A DNA stretch of 64,000 nt from CAVVIO01 sp963748095 (GCA_963748095.1 CAVVIO010000012.1:1-64000); one strand, 5' to 3'. Positions 29,337-38,860 are shown, counted from the first letter of the stretch. The notes: generated from the sequence alone by a model not told the origin. Program-made: numbers and translations.

Positions 29337-29510
29337 AAATTTTTGAATAAATAATTTTAGTATTCCCATACTTAATGGATTATTGAAAATGGTTTTGTAA
29401 AAGGGAAGTTTACAGACATATTGTAATAATATGTATTCCTATAGTTAATACATTTTATAAATAGTTAATATCTGGACAACTGAAAAACCTGAAAAAAAAA
29501 TTAGTTTTCC

Positions 29511-29518
29511 TACTTTTG
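29511..29518 (+). promoter_or_regulatory. -7 box of purL
   Basis: TACTTTTG followed by CCG, 31 bases before the purL ATG; the same octamer and nearly the same context as in front of amt. Confidence 0.5.
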
Positions 29519-29549
29519 CCGCATATAGTACACTATAAATTATCCGAAC

Positions 29550-32500
29550 ATGATATCCATTTTTAAAAACCGGTCAGATTACGTTTTTGTTGTAGAATCA
29601 ATAGATACACCCGATAAAAATACGGTAGAAAAACTCTGCTGGTTGTTCGGTAATGCCACATTGATCAAGGAAACTTCTGTCAACGGATACTTTATCGGCC
29701 CCCGGAAAGAAATGATCACTCCATGGAGTACCAATGCTGTGGAGATTACTCAAAATATGGGGATCGGTTCCATAAAAAGAATTGAACAGTTTTTCGGGGT
29801 TCCGGATAAATCGGCAGAATACGATCCCATGTTACAAAAGATATATGAAGGAATTGATCAAAATATCTTTACTATAAATCACCAACCCGAACCGATATTA
29901 TTTATTGATAATATTGCCACTTACAATCAAAAGGAAGGCCTGGCGCTAAATGAAGAAGAAATAAAATACCTGGATGAATTGAGCAGTAAACTGGGAAGAA
30001 AACTCACCGATAGTGAAATCTTTGGTTTTTCCCAGGTAAACTCAGAACATTGCCGTCATAAAATTTTTAATGGTACTTTTATTATTGATGGAAAAGAAAT
30101 GGATAAATCGTTGTTTCAGCTAATTAAGCAAACAACCATTTCGAACCCTAACCGCGTTGTATCAGCCTACAAAGATAATTGTGCCTTTGTAGATGGGCCT
30201 GTTATTGAACAATTTGCCCCGGCAACCCAGAACAAGCCGGATTATTTCGAAATAAAAGAAACCGAATCGGTTATATCACTGAAAGCAGAAACTCATAATT
30301 TCCCTACTACTGTTGAACCTTTTAATGGAGCCGCTACCGGAACCGGCGGTGAAATACGCGACCGTATCGGAGGCGGTAAAGCAGCCATACCGATGGCTGG
30401 TACCGCGGTTTACATGACTTCCTATCCCCGCCTGGATAATGGACGATCCTGGGAAAAGAAAGATCCTCCCCGCAAATGGCTTTATCAGAGTCCCGAACAA
30501 ATTCTTATTAAAGCATCTAACGGGGCAAGCGATTTTGGTAATAAATTCGGACAACCCCTGATATGCGGCAGCGTGCTTACCTTTGAACATTCGGAGAATA
30601 ATAAACAATTTGGTTTCGACAAAGTAATAATGCTGGCCGGGGGAATCGGTTACGGAAAGAAAAAGGACAGTGAGAAAGGCATCCCCGGAAAAAATGATAA
30701 AATTATTCTATTGGGCGGTGATAATTACAGGATCGGTATGGGAGGTGGTGCCGTTTCATCGGTCGATACCGGTAAATTTGCCAATGCTATCGAATTAAAT
30801 GCTGTTCAGCGTTCGAATCCCGAAATGCAAAAAAGAGTTTGCAATGCCATCAGGGCCCTGGCTGAAAGTGACGAAAATCCAATAATTTCCATACATGATC
30901 ATGGCGCAGGCGGACACCTTAATTGTCTCTCTGAGTTGGTAGAAGCAACCGGTGGTAAAATAGATATGTCGAAATTACCTATAGGCGACCCTACCCTTTC
31001 GGATAAAGAAATAATAGGTAATGAATCCCAGGAACGAATGGGTCTGGTACTTAAAGAAAAAGATATTACCCTGCTGAAGGAAATTGCCGAACGTGAAAGA
31101 GCTCCGATGTACGTGATTGGTGAAACCACCGGAGATCATCAGTTTACATTTGAAAATACGAATAAAAAGATAAACCCTCTCGACCTGCAACTGGCAGATA
31201 TGTTTGGCAATCCACCAAGAACCATCATGAAGGATGAATCGGTATCTGCTAAATATAGTGAGTTTCAATATAACCCTTCAAAGTTGGATGAATACCTGCA
31301 GCAGGTTTTGCAACTCGAACAGGTAGCCTGTAAAGACTGGTTGACAAATAAAGTCGATCGTTCGGTTACCGGTAAGGTGGCCAAGCAACAGACTGCCGGG
31401 GCAATACAGCTTCCATTAAATAACGTGGCTGTAGTAGCACTCGATCATACCAGTTATCGTGGAATAGCTACTTCTCTGGGTCATGCTCCGGTGAGCGGAT
31501 TAATTGATCCCGAAAAAGGAACTATTCTTTCTATAGCTGAAGCACTTACGAATATAATCTGGGCTCCCATAGAGTTGGGTTTAAGAGGAATATCACTGAG
31601 CGCCAACTGGATGTGGCCCTGCCGAAACAAAGGTGAAGATGCACGGCTATATTCGGCAGTGAAGGCAGCAAGCGATTTTGCCCTTGGCCTGGGTATAAAC
31701 ATTCCCACGGGAAAAGATTCCCTGTCTATGACTCAGAAATATCCAGATGAACAATCTGTGCTTGCACCGGGTACGGTTATCATCTCGGCGGCAGCCGAAG
31801 TGATGGATATTCGAAAAACTGTTGAACCGGTATTACAACCCGTTAAAGAATCGTTCATTCTGTATATTAACCTGTCGAAAGACGGATTTAAACTGGGGGG
31901 AAGCAGTTTTGCACAGGTTCTGAATAAACTTGGAACAGAAACACCTTCTGTTATTGATATAGCTTACTTTGGAAAAGCTTTTAATGTGATACAGGATCTG
32001 GTGAAAAGAAACCTTATTCTGGCAGGTCACGATATTTCATCGGGAGGTATGATCACTGCCCTGCTGGAAATGACTTTTGCCCAACCCGGTATAGGCATGG
32101 ATATCAATCTTGATTATTTCCCGGAAAAAGATACTATTAAGATACTGTTCAGTGAAAATCCGGGATTGTTGATTCAGGTTGAAGATCTGTTACAGGTAGA
32201 AGAATACCTCAAAGAAAACAAGCTGGAATACTATGTGCTTGGATTACCTAATTTCGATAAGACAATTGGTATTACGCACGACCAGCAAAGATACGATCTT
32301 CCGATAGAGAAACTGCGTGATACCTGGTACCGTACCTCCTATTTGCTCGATCGTAAACAATGTGGTGATGAAAAGGCACTCGGCGCGTTTTTCCAATTAT
32401 AAAAAACAAGCACTTCAATTTACATTTCCTGCTGATTTCACCGGCAAAGCACAGCAATACAATATCGACTTAAAACGAAAAAATAAAACCGGGATACGTA

Positions 32501-33243
32501 CTGCCATTATCCGCGAAAAAGGAGTGAATGGAGATCGTGAGATGGCATATTCCATGTATCTCGCCGGTATGGACGTGAAAGATGTACACATGACCGATCT
32601 GATTGCAGGCAGAGAAACTCTTGAAGATATTAATATGATCGTGTTTGTAGGCGGTTTTTCCAATTCCGATGTTCTTGGCAGCGCCAAAGGATGGGCTGGT
32701 GCATTTTTGTACAATCCGAAAGCCAAACAGGCACTTGACAATTTTTATAAACGTGATGATACTTTAAGTCTGGGGGTATGCAATGGCTGTCAGCTCATGA
32801 TAGAACTTGGGCTGATTACTAAAAAACATAAAAAAATGCCTGAAATGTTATTCAATGAATCCCATAAATTTGAATCGGCTTTTATTAATGTTGATATACC
32901 CGAGAATAACTCCATAATGCTTCATTCACTTGCCGGAAGTCGTCTCGGAACATGGGTGGCACACGGAGAAGGAAAATTCAGTCTTCCGCTCGATGAAAAT
33001 CAATATCATATTCCATTAAAATACTCTTATGCTGAATACCCTGGAAATCCTAACGGTTCGGATTATAATACGGCTGCATTATGTTCGGAAGACGGTCGTC
33101 ATCTGGCAATGATGCCTCACCTCGAACGATCGGTTTTTCCATGGAACTGGGCGCATTATCCGGCCGATCATAAAAGCGATGAAATAACACCCTGGGTGGA
33201 AGCTTTTGTGAATGCCCGTAATTGGATACAAACCAAAAAGTAA
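29550..33243 (+). CDS. purL: Phosphoribosylformylglycinamidine synthase (one frameshift)
   Basis: The large single-chain PurL of about 1230 residues that makes FGAM from FGAR, glutamine and ATP in purine synthesis. The first 950 residues carry the FGAR-AT synthase halves (SQVNSEHCRHKIFNG, AETHNFPTTVEPFNGAATGTGGE in parts, GAGGHLNCLSELVEA). The last 300 carry the class I glutaminase domain with CNGCQLM (catalytic Cys), HGEGKF and PHLERSVFPWNW. The frame breaks near 32382, where one extra G (in CGGCG) must be removed; joined text reads EKALARFSNYKKQ. The ATG at 32317 for a separate second gene would waste 80 bases of coding overlap and has no homologous start, so one gene is preferred. Confidence 0.93.
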
Positions 33244-33373
33244 GCCGACTTAAAATATGCCACTAATAATCGAAATTCCAGTCAATATCAAAAACAGACT
33301 TGCAGGTGTAAAAGCAGGTAATTAAAATTTTAAATTTTTAACTTCACAATACACTTAATAATCTGATTCGAAG

Positions 33374-34552
33374 ATGAGAAGTTGGTTTTGGGATGCGATT
33401 ATTTATCAGATATTTATTGACAGGTTTGCCGGATTTCCGGATATTACAGGTTGGGAAAAGCCGAAATTCCTGGGCGGAAATCTAAAAGGGATTATCGAAA
33501 AACTGGATTACCTGTCCGATTTAGGTATTACCACATTATGGTTGTCTCCTTTCTGCCAGACCAGCGCATACCATGGTTATCATATAACCGATTTTTACAA
33601 GGTAGACCCGAATTTTGGTACTGAAGAAGATTTAAAAGAACTCATCACCAGTGCACATTCAAAAAACATGCGGATTATTACCGATTTTGTACCGAATCAT
33701 TGTTCTGCCTATCATCCCATATTCCAGAAAGCTCAAAAAGATAAGAACAGTCCATTTTATAACTGGTTCTATTTTAAGAAATGGCCGGACGATTATTTAT
33801 GTTTTCTGGATTTTAAAATTCTTCCAAAATTTAACCTGGACAATAAACAGGTAAGCCAACATTTAATAGATTCGGCAAAACACTGGTTGTCGATGGGTAT
33901 TGATGGATTCAGAATTGACCACGCTATTGGCCTGCCTCACGCTTTTCTGAAAATATTCAACAAAGAAGTAAAAGCTGTAAATCCCGAAGCGGTTTTAATC
34001 GGGGAAGCCTGGATAGCCGGAATGAGTTTTAGAAACCTGAAAACTATCCGGATAAAAAACAAATACCTGCGATGGCTCACCGGGATAAGGCAGGAATCGG
34101 TAGAAAAAGAATATTACGGGGAACTGGACGGTGTACTCGACTTTTATTTTCGCGACCGGATTATCGAATACATTGCCTGGAAAGAAAAACCGGAAGATTA
34201 TACAGCAGTAATTCATGAGAAACTGCTGCATCATTACCGGAATTTTCCGGATGATTACCTGTTGCCCAATTTTATTGACAACCACGATATGAGCCGGTTT
34301 TTATTTGAGTGCGGTCAAAATCGCGAAAAGTTAAAAATGGCACTCGAATTACAGTTCAGTCTCTCCCAGCCACCAGTAATTTATTATGGAACCGAAACCG
34401 GTTTGTCGCACCATAAACCGGTATTAGTAAATGAAGGTTTTTCAGATATACAGGCGCGCCGTCCAATGCCCTGGCAACGAATCGACAAGGATATGCTGGA
34501 ATTTACCCGGGCACTTATAAAAAAAAGGAAATCGGGAAAGGGGAAAATATAA
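33374..34552 (+). CDS. GH13 alpha-amylase family enzyme
   Basis: A 392-residue glycoside hydrolase of family 13. The barrel starts at WDAIIYQIFIDRFAG; the four conserved regions are DFVPNH, GFRIDHAIG (nucleophile D182), IGEAW (acid/base E211) and FIDNHDMSRF (D305). There is no signal peptide, so it is cytosolic, and it lacks most of the C-terminal beta domain, being shorter than typical amylases. It probably cleaves or transfers alpha-glucans or maltodextrins. The neighbours do not help: purL upstream and a convergent repressor downstream. Confidence 0.88.
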   Translation: MRSWFWDAIIYQIFIDRFAGFPDITGWEKPKFLGGNLKGIIEKLDYLSDLGITTLWLSPFCQTSAYHGYHITDFYKVDPNFGTEEDLKELITSAHSKNMRIITDFVPNHCSAYHPIFQKAQKDKNSPFYNWFYFKKWPDDYLCFLDFKILPKFNLDNKQVSQHLIDSAKHWLSMGIDGFRIDHAIGLPHAFLKIFNKEVKAVNPEAVLIGEAWIAGMSFRNLKTIRIKNKYLRWLTGIRQESVEKEYYGELDGVLDFYFRDRIIEYIAWKEKPEDYTAVIHEKLLHHYRNFPDDYLLPNFIDNHDMSRFLFECGQNREKLKMALELQFSLSQPPVIYYGTETGLSHHKPVLVNEGFSDIQARRPMPWQRIDKDMLEFTRALIKKRKSGKGKI

Positions 34553-34576
34553 AACAAAGAATGTGAAGTTGCGATA

Positions 34577-35380
34577 TCACTTCCCCATCATTTTATTTTT
34601 CATTATATTCATATCCTGTTTCAGGTTGGCAACTGTTTTCATCAGTTCATCCCTGGGAATCATTGGATCGGGAATTTCAGAACTGATATAATGAATGAAC
34701 TTCCATACTTCTTTCACTTCATTCACAGGCACATCAAAAGGTTCGTACAACGGATTCAGTGAATATAAACGCAGTTTCTTTTCCTGCTCTATCAGGTTTT
34801 CCACAATTTTAAAAACAATACCTTCGTCAAGGGTGAAAACCACATATGCATGGCCGGTTATAAGTGTATTCCAGTCCTGCACATATTCTCCGGTAACCCA
34901 CGCACCATGAGGAATAGGTAACATAGAATCACCACTTAGCTGAAAAGTACGATACTTTTTCTGTCGTGATAAAAAAGGCAGCTTAAACGATGGCAGTTCT
35001 TTAATGTATTCGGGATCGGCAAAACCGGTGGCATAACCTGCTTTGGCTTTTTCAGGTACCAATTCGATGTTATCTTCATTATTATTATCGACAGTGGAGG
35101 TTAACACCCGCAGGTTACTTCCTTTTACATATACATCACCTCCCATTTCGAGCTGAGTAAGCTGACTTGCTGTAAGAGTCTGTAAATCTACTTTAACCAG
35201 CGTATCTATAGAAATACCAAAATATTTCGAAAAAGTAAATAATGCCTGGACGGTTGGCTGACTTACCTGGTTTTCGTACCCGCTAAGGGTGGAACGTTTC
35301 ATCTCCAGGGCATTTGCCACTTCATCCTGGGTAAGATTCTTACGCTTCCGTAATAATTTAATATTGGTAGAGAAATACAT
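34577..35380 (-). CDS. XRE-family repressor with S24 (LexA/CI-type) domain
   Basis: A 267-residue regulator. An N-terminal HTH_3 domain (residues about 5-60, NLTQDEVANALEMKRSTLSG) is joined to a C-terminal S24 domain with the catalytic serine S152 in LSGDSML and lysine K191 in GIVFKIVEN; a possible Ala-Gly cleavage site lies at residues 114-115 (KAKAGY). This is the layout of LexA/CI-type self-cleaving repressors. A C-terminal methionine/lysine-rich helix follows. Two GATTA-N5-TAATC dyads lie between its promoter and start codon, and a second pair lies upstream of the gene at 36883. No phage genes are near, so it is a chromosomal regulator rather than a prophage CI. Confidence 0.9.
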   Translation of the reverse strand: MYFSTNIKLLRKRKNLTQDEVANALEMKRSTLSGYENQVSQPTVQALFTFSKYFGISIDTLVKVDLQTLTASQLTQLEMGGDVYVKGSNLRVLTSTVDNNNEDNIELVPEKAKAGYATGFADPEYIKELPSFKLPFLSRQKKYRTFQLSGDSMLPIPHGAWVTGEYVQDWNTLITGHAYVVFTLDEGIVFKIVENLIEQEKKLRLYSLNPLYEPFDVPVNEVKEVWKFIHYISSEIPDPMIPRDELMKTVANLKQDMNIMKNKMMGK

Positions 35381-35411
35381 GGTCTGGTATTATTGTGGGT
35401 TAATATTATAA

Positions 35412-35430
35412 AAGATTAATATTTAATCTT
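35412..35430. promoter_or_regulatory. Operator-like dyad 1 (XRE-S24)
   Basis: AAGATTAA TAT TTAATCTT, a perfect inverted repeat of 8 bp arms containing GATTA-N5-TAATC, 32 bases upstream of the repressor start codon and downstream of its predicted start site. Confidence 0.6.
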
Positions 35431-35435
35431 ATTAA

Positions 35436-35452
35436 TGATTATTAAATAATCA
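35436..35452. promoter_or_regulatory. Operator-like dyad 2 (XRE-S24)
   Basis: TGATTATTAAATAATCA, a perfect 17-bp palindrome, centred 23 bp from dyad 1 and touching the -7 box at 35451. A bound repressor here would block transcription of its own gene. Confidence 0.65.
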
Positions 35453-35481
35453 AATTTATACAAAAAATTCGAAAACACAAC
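35451..35481 (-). promoter_or_regulatory. Promoter of the XRE-S24 gene
   Basis: On the minus strand GTTG (35481-35478), 19 bases, then TAAATTTG (35458-35451). Both boxes match the Bacteroidota consensus and the -7 box touches dyad 2. Confidence 0.55.
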
Positions 35482-35591
35482 ATTTAATTATAATGATTAG
35501 ATAATAAATTTTTCACCTGTTAAATCTTCCGGCAGTTCCTATATCCAACTTCTATAAATGTTTGTTCATATCTGATAAATCTACAAAACAC

Positions 35592-35607
35592 CAGTGATAT
35601 ATCACTG
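35592..35607. repeat. Perfect 16-bp palindrome
   Basis: CAGTGATATATCACTG, in the intergenic region about 140 bases upstream of the XRE-S24 promoter. No U-tract follows, so it is not a clear terminator; it may be a protein-binding site. Confidence 0.5.
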
Positions 35608-35740
35608 ATTGACGTATTCAAATAAGCAGCGAATAGAATATTGAATTTTCCAATCCAATATCATTCGGTAATGACTGAATCGGGGTAAAATTAATTAAAG
35701 ACCTAAAAAATGTAATTTCTGTTAAAGAAACCAAACGCGA

Positions 35741-36613
35741 TTATTCATTTTCCTTCTTCGACAAATCCATAACACAGGTATAATTTTTCCATGATCGTTT
35801 ATCCAGGGAATGTAAGTTGGAAAATTTATCAGGGTTCAATTTTCGTAAAGCGGATCTCTTTGCCTGTTTCATAGGAAATAACTGTATGGCAATACCTTTC
35901 ATGTTTTTATCATCATCAATCCAGGTGGTCGCGAAATAATACATTTTTAATTTCAGGTACCCGTAATACGGATCGACAAGATGAAAATATTCATTTTTAT
36001 GGGCATAAAGTACAGTCATGTGATTTGGCATATAGAGTATAACGGGAAACTGGATTTCCTGGTAAAGCTGTTGCATATCCGCTTTCACTACCTTCACATC
36101 AAACCCTATTTTTTCAGCAATATAAGCCAGATCGTCCACACTCATTGAATTCAGATCACTTTCAGCGGGAGCAAACCTTTGAAGTTTTTTATAGGATATT
36201 TTCTTACCGTAATAATATTTATGCATCATTTGCAGGCAAACCATCCCTGGCTGAAATCCTTTTTTCTGCCTGTAATACGGAAAAGAGGAAAAAAGCGCTT
36301 TTCTGGATGTAAGTCTTATAATGACAAATAGTAATACCGCGATCAAAAAACCCAGAATGAAAATAATCCGCCTCTCTCTGAAATTCATCCGTTCCATCTG
36401 ATCCATCTGCAAACGGTACAGGTAGAGCATAATATTATACCCTCTTTCTATTGAATCAGTATTGAACATGGAAGTACTGGTATCAATAGTTGTAATTGTA
36501 TCGCTATTCAAAATATTATCAGCTGCCGATAAACGGGTATTTTCTGTAAGCTGATTTCCCCATATATTATTCATAGCACATAAGAGGGCTATGCACAGTA
36601 CACAATATTTCAT
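35741..36613 (-). CDS. Membrane-anchored C39-like protein lacking the catalytic Cys
   Basis: A signal peptide (MKYCVLCIALLCAMNNIWG) is followed by a 60-residue extracellular linker, a membrane segment (about residues 82-102 from this start) and a C39-type peptidase-like domain. In that domain Q-K-K-G-F-Q-P-G-M-V-C-L occupies the place of Q.D..DCG.ACL, so the catalytic Cys is a Pro; the later His (MPNHMTVLY) and Asp (VDPYYG) remain. The family cleaves double-glycine leaders in ABC exporters, and Cys-less versions bind substrates without cutting. There is no ABC transporter here. The start at 36613 is preferred over 36643 because a -7 box at 36651-36658 would leave no leader for the earlier ATG. 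Confidence 0.7.
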   Translation of the reverse strand: MKYCVLCIALLCAMNNIWGNQLTENTRLSAADNILNSDTITTIDTSTSMFNTDSIERGYNIMLYLYRLQMDQMERMNFRERRIIFILGFLIAVLLFVIIRLTSRKALFSSFPYYRQKKGFQPGMVCLQMMHKYYYGKKISYKKLQRFAPAESDLNSMSVDDLAYIAEKIGFDVKVVKADMQQLYQEIQFPVILYMPNHMTVLYAHKNEYFHLVDPYYGYLKLKMYYFATTWIDDDKNMKGIAIQLFPMKQAKRSALRKLNPDKFSNLHSLDKRSWKNYTCVMDLSKKENE

Positions 36614-36650
36614 GTAAAAGGTTTGGTTAACAATCTTCCGCATTACATTT

Positions 36651-36658
36651 CAAATATA
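36651..36658 (-). promoter_or_regulatory. -7 box of the C39-like gene
   Basis: TATATTTG on the minus strand, about 38 bases before ATG 36613. No clear -33 box was found. Confidence 0.4.
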
Positions 36659-36835
36659 AAGGTGAATTTTTAATTTTTGTTCATAATCACAGATAATTTT
36701 AATAATTTTTGATGTAATTAACTGAAATAGTGGTTAATGATTGTCAGAATAGCTTGCTGTTCAGAATCGACAGATAATTATATTTTAATTTTCACAAAAA
36801 TAATATTCTGAAAAATCAATATTATTAAGAAATAA

Positions 36836-36852
36836 TGATTATATTGCAATCG
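36836..36852. promoter_or_regulatory. Imperfect operator-like dyad upstream of the 61-residue ORF
   Basis: TGATTATATTGCAATCG contains GATTA-N5-CAATC, one mismatch from the XRE-S24 dyad motif. Its centre is 23 bp from the next dyad, the same spacing as at 35412/35436. Confidence 0.5.
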
Positions 36853-36858
36853 TTTTAA

Positions 36859-36875
36859 TGATTATAATATAATCA
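36859..36875. promoter_or_regulatory. Perfect operator-like palindrome before the 61-residue ORF
   Basis: TGATTATAATATAATCA, a perfect 17-bp palindrome ending seven bases before the ATG at 36883. It differs from the XRE-S24 dyad 2 only at two inner positions. Confidence 0.65.
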
Positions 36876-36882
36876 CATAGCT

Positions 36883-37068
36883 ATGAATGCAAAAATTTAT
36901 TTTTCAAAACAGGGAAAAGGATGGTCGGAAGTAGAAATACCATCGGTCTTAAAAAATTCTTCTGACGATGAATTAAAAAAATGGGCTTACAAAATAATGG
37001 ATAGTAGTAATTATAAAAGTTATCTTATCTCTGAAAATCCAAACCCCTATCCTATTTATAGTAAATAA
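36883..37068 (+). CDS. Small protein of 61 residues, unknown function
   Basis: A 61-residue ORF, starting MNAKIYFSKQGKGWSEVEI and ending NPNPYPIYSK, without a signal peptide or membrane segment. Support for a real gene comes from context: a tandem pair of GATTA-N5-TAATC dyads matching those at the XRE-S24 repressor gene stands directly in front of its start, and it lies divergent from the C39-like gene. A Shine-Dalgarno site is not obvious, which is usual in this phylum. I do not recognise the family. It might be a regulated small effector or antitoxin-like protein, but nothing in the sequence proves this. Confidence 0.5.
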   Translation: MNAKIYFSKQGKGWSEVEIPSVLKNSSDDELKKWAYKIMDSSNYKSYLISENPNPYPIYSK

Positions 37069-37299
37069 CTGGTAATGTAATAATTACCTGATTAACCGGA
37101 ATGTCAGAATATGAACATTCAGGTTATCATTAATTGCTGTTTTTTCGATATTTGTTCCTGCGAAATTCAATCACCTCTGTTAATTCTGTTAAGAGGTATT
37201 ACAATTATTCTGAAAGTATTAATATTCAATACACTGCAACAAAATTCTACTTGTTATCGTTAAAAAGACGATAAACAATTGTTTACCAAACCATTCATC

Positions 37300-38298
37300 A
37301 TGAAAAAATCAATATATACATTATTATTAATGGTTGTATCATTATTACTTTTTACTGCTTGCGAAAAAAGTAAGGAAACCGATCCTGGAACTGAGACTCC
37401 TCCAGTTACCGGAGATTCAACTATTGCCAGTTATGCAGTAGCAAAAGAAAGTGTGTTAAGGGCAATTCCGCAGGAATATATCAATCAGGCCCGTAATACG
37501 CTTCATATCGCCTATCAGCATACATCACACGGCACTCATGTTGCCTATGGCTTATTCGGCCTTCCCGATTATAAAGCCGGGGACGATGTTCTTTTCGGAA
37601 TTACCAATAACTCGCCCCAGACTGGTAAACTGGATTTCAGGGATTATGCCATGTCAGATTATTCAGCCGAAGGTGAAAGTGCTGTAGATTTAAGTGCCAA
37701 TGAAACAGCTTTTGTCCAGGCAACCAGGAATTACCTTGATGATCCCGAAAATGCGGAAATCAATGTAATCATGTGGTCGTGGTGCAGTATTGCCGGACAT
37801 GCGGTTGCTACAAATTATTTACCGGGTATGAAAATCCTGATCGATGAATACAGCATAGGTGGTACTAAGATCGGAACGGGTGCCGGCCAGCGGGAAATCC
37901 CGGTTACATTTATTTTAATGACCGGACACGCAGAACCTGACAATAATGTTGGTGACGGCAAACCAAAAAACCAGGCAGATCTGATAATTAATTTCAGTGT
38001 TGAAAATCATCTGTTTTGTCTTGACTATTATGGGATTGATACACATGATATGAATGATACCTACTGGGAAGATACCGGTGATAACGGAAATTCGACGGCA
38101 TACGGTGGAAATTTTTACAGCGACTGGCAAAATGCACACGCAGCAGGTACAGATTATTTTGAAAACAAATCAGCACCGGGAGGCAGCGTTACATTCGGCG
38201 CACACAATTCACAGCATATTACTGCCAACCGTAAAGCATATGCCATGTGGTGGATACTGGCCCGGATAGCCGGTTGGAACGGGGAATTAAGCAGCTAA
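37300..38298 (+). CDS. Lipoprotein with a His-rich hydrolase-like domain, unknown
   Basis: A 332-residue predicted lipoprotein from MKKSIYTLLL with lipobox LLFTAC and an acidic/proline-rich linker. The body has conserved-looking histidine patches: IAYQHTSHGTHVAYG, MWSWCSIAGHA, ILMTGHAEPD, then GIDTHDMNDTYWED and HNSQHITANRKAYAMWWIL. Their spacing suggests an esterase or metal-dependent fold, and similar text occurs in secreted proteins of Bacteroidota and Planctomycetes, but I cannot name the family. The frame is open from 37279; the ATG at 37300 gives a normal signal peptide. Confidence 0.7.
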   Translation: MKKSIYTLLLMVVSLLLFTACEKSKETDPGTETPPVTGDSTIASYAVAKESVLRAIPQEYINQARNTLHIAYQHTSHGTHVAYGLFGLPDYKAGDDVLFGITNNSPQTGKLDFRDYAMSDYSAEGESAVDLSANETAFVQATRNYLDDPENAEINVIMWSWCSIAGHAVATNYLPGMKILIDEYSIGGTKIGTGAGQREIPVTFILMTGHAEPDNNVGDGKPKNQADLIINFSVENHLFCLDYYGIDTHDMNDTYWEDTGDNGNSTAYGGNFYSDWQNAHAAGTDYFENKSAPGGSVTFGAHNSQHITANRKAYAMWWILARIAGWNGELSS

Positions 38299-38374
38299 CA
38301 AATTGTAACTGTTAATGATGATAAAGCTGATTATTAAAATAGATCTAATTATAGAAAATCTTAATAAAATCAAA

Positions 38375-38842
38375 ATGAAACTCACTTTTTTTCTTTTATT
38401 GTTCGTATCGGTTCCCCTGTTTTCACAGGAGTCCGGTTGTATTTCAGGAAATTGTGAAAACGACAATGGGGTGTACGTTTATACAAACGGTTTTAAATAC
38501 GAAGGGCAGTTTGTGAACAGCCTGCGCGAAGGACGTGGTAAGCTTATCACACCCGAGGGAGAATCTTACGATGGAATGTGGGCCAAAGATGCATTTGATG
38601 GCCAGGGAACCTACATCTGGTCGAGCGGGGCCAAATATATCGGGGAATGGAAAAATGGGATCCGCAATGGCTATGGTATTTATTTTTATGCCAATGGAGA
38701 TAAATATACCGGATATTTCAAAAATAACATGTTCAATGGTAAAGGCAAATACATCTGGGCGAATGGTTCTGTGCAGGAAGGTTATTTTATAAACGGACAG
38801 TATGCCGGAGAAACCGGGGATAATACTTCATCGCCGAAATAA
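38375..38842 (+). CDS. Secreted MORN-repeat protein
   Basis: A signal peptide (MKLTFFLLLFVSVPLFSQ) precedes about five MORN repeats of 23 residues, with text such as YEGQFVNSLREGRGKL, YDGMWAKDAFDGQGTY, YIGEWKNGIRNGYGIY and YTGYFKNNMFNGKGKY. MORN repeats form an elongated beta-hairpin sheet that binds proteins or lipids. The start is chosen at 38375 (not 38315) because it gives a proper signal peptide. It lies 77 bases after the His-rich lipoprotein gene and may be co-transcribed with it. A terminator follows. Confidence 0.88.
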   Translation: MKLTFFLLLFVSVPLFSQESGCISGNCENDNGVYVYTNGFKYEGQFVNSLREGRGKLITPEGESYDGMWAKDAFDGQGTYIWSSGAKYIGEWKNGIRNGYGIYFYANGDKYTGYFKNNMFNGKGKYIWANGSVQEGYFINGQYAGETGDNTSSPK

Positions 38843-38860
38843 TATATTCTGTTAAAATAA

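Larger units (their letters stand above)
35381..35740. other. Intergenic region with tandem operators and a palindrome
   Basis: About 360 bases upstream of the XRE-S24 gene. It contains the promoter and two operator-like dyads (35412-35452), a perfect 16-bp palindrome CAGTGATATATCACTG (35592-35607) and the tail of the C39-like gene region. No ORF is credible. Confidence 0.6.

Noticed and set aside
32317..33243. A separate PurQ-like glutaminase gene starting at ATG 32317
   Set aside because: The first 25 codons lie inside the purL frame in another phase and have no PurQ-like start. Removal of one G near 32382 gives a continuous single-chain PurL.
34577..35380. Prophage CI repressor with neighbouring phage genes
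   Set aside because: No integrase, Cro, structural or attachment-site signal is near; the domain layout alone does not make it a phage gene.
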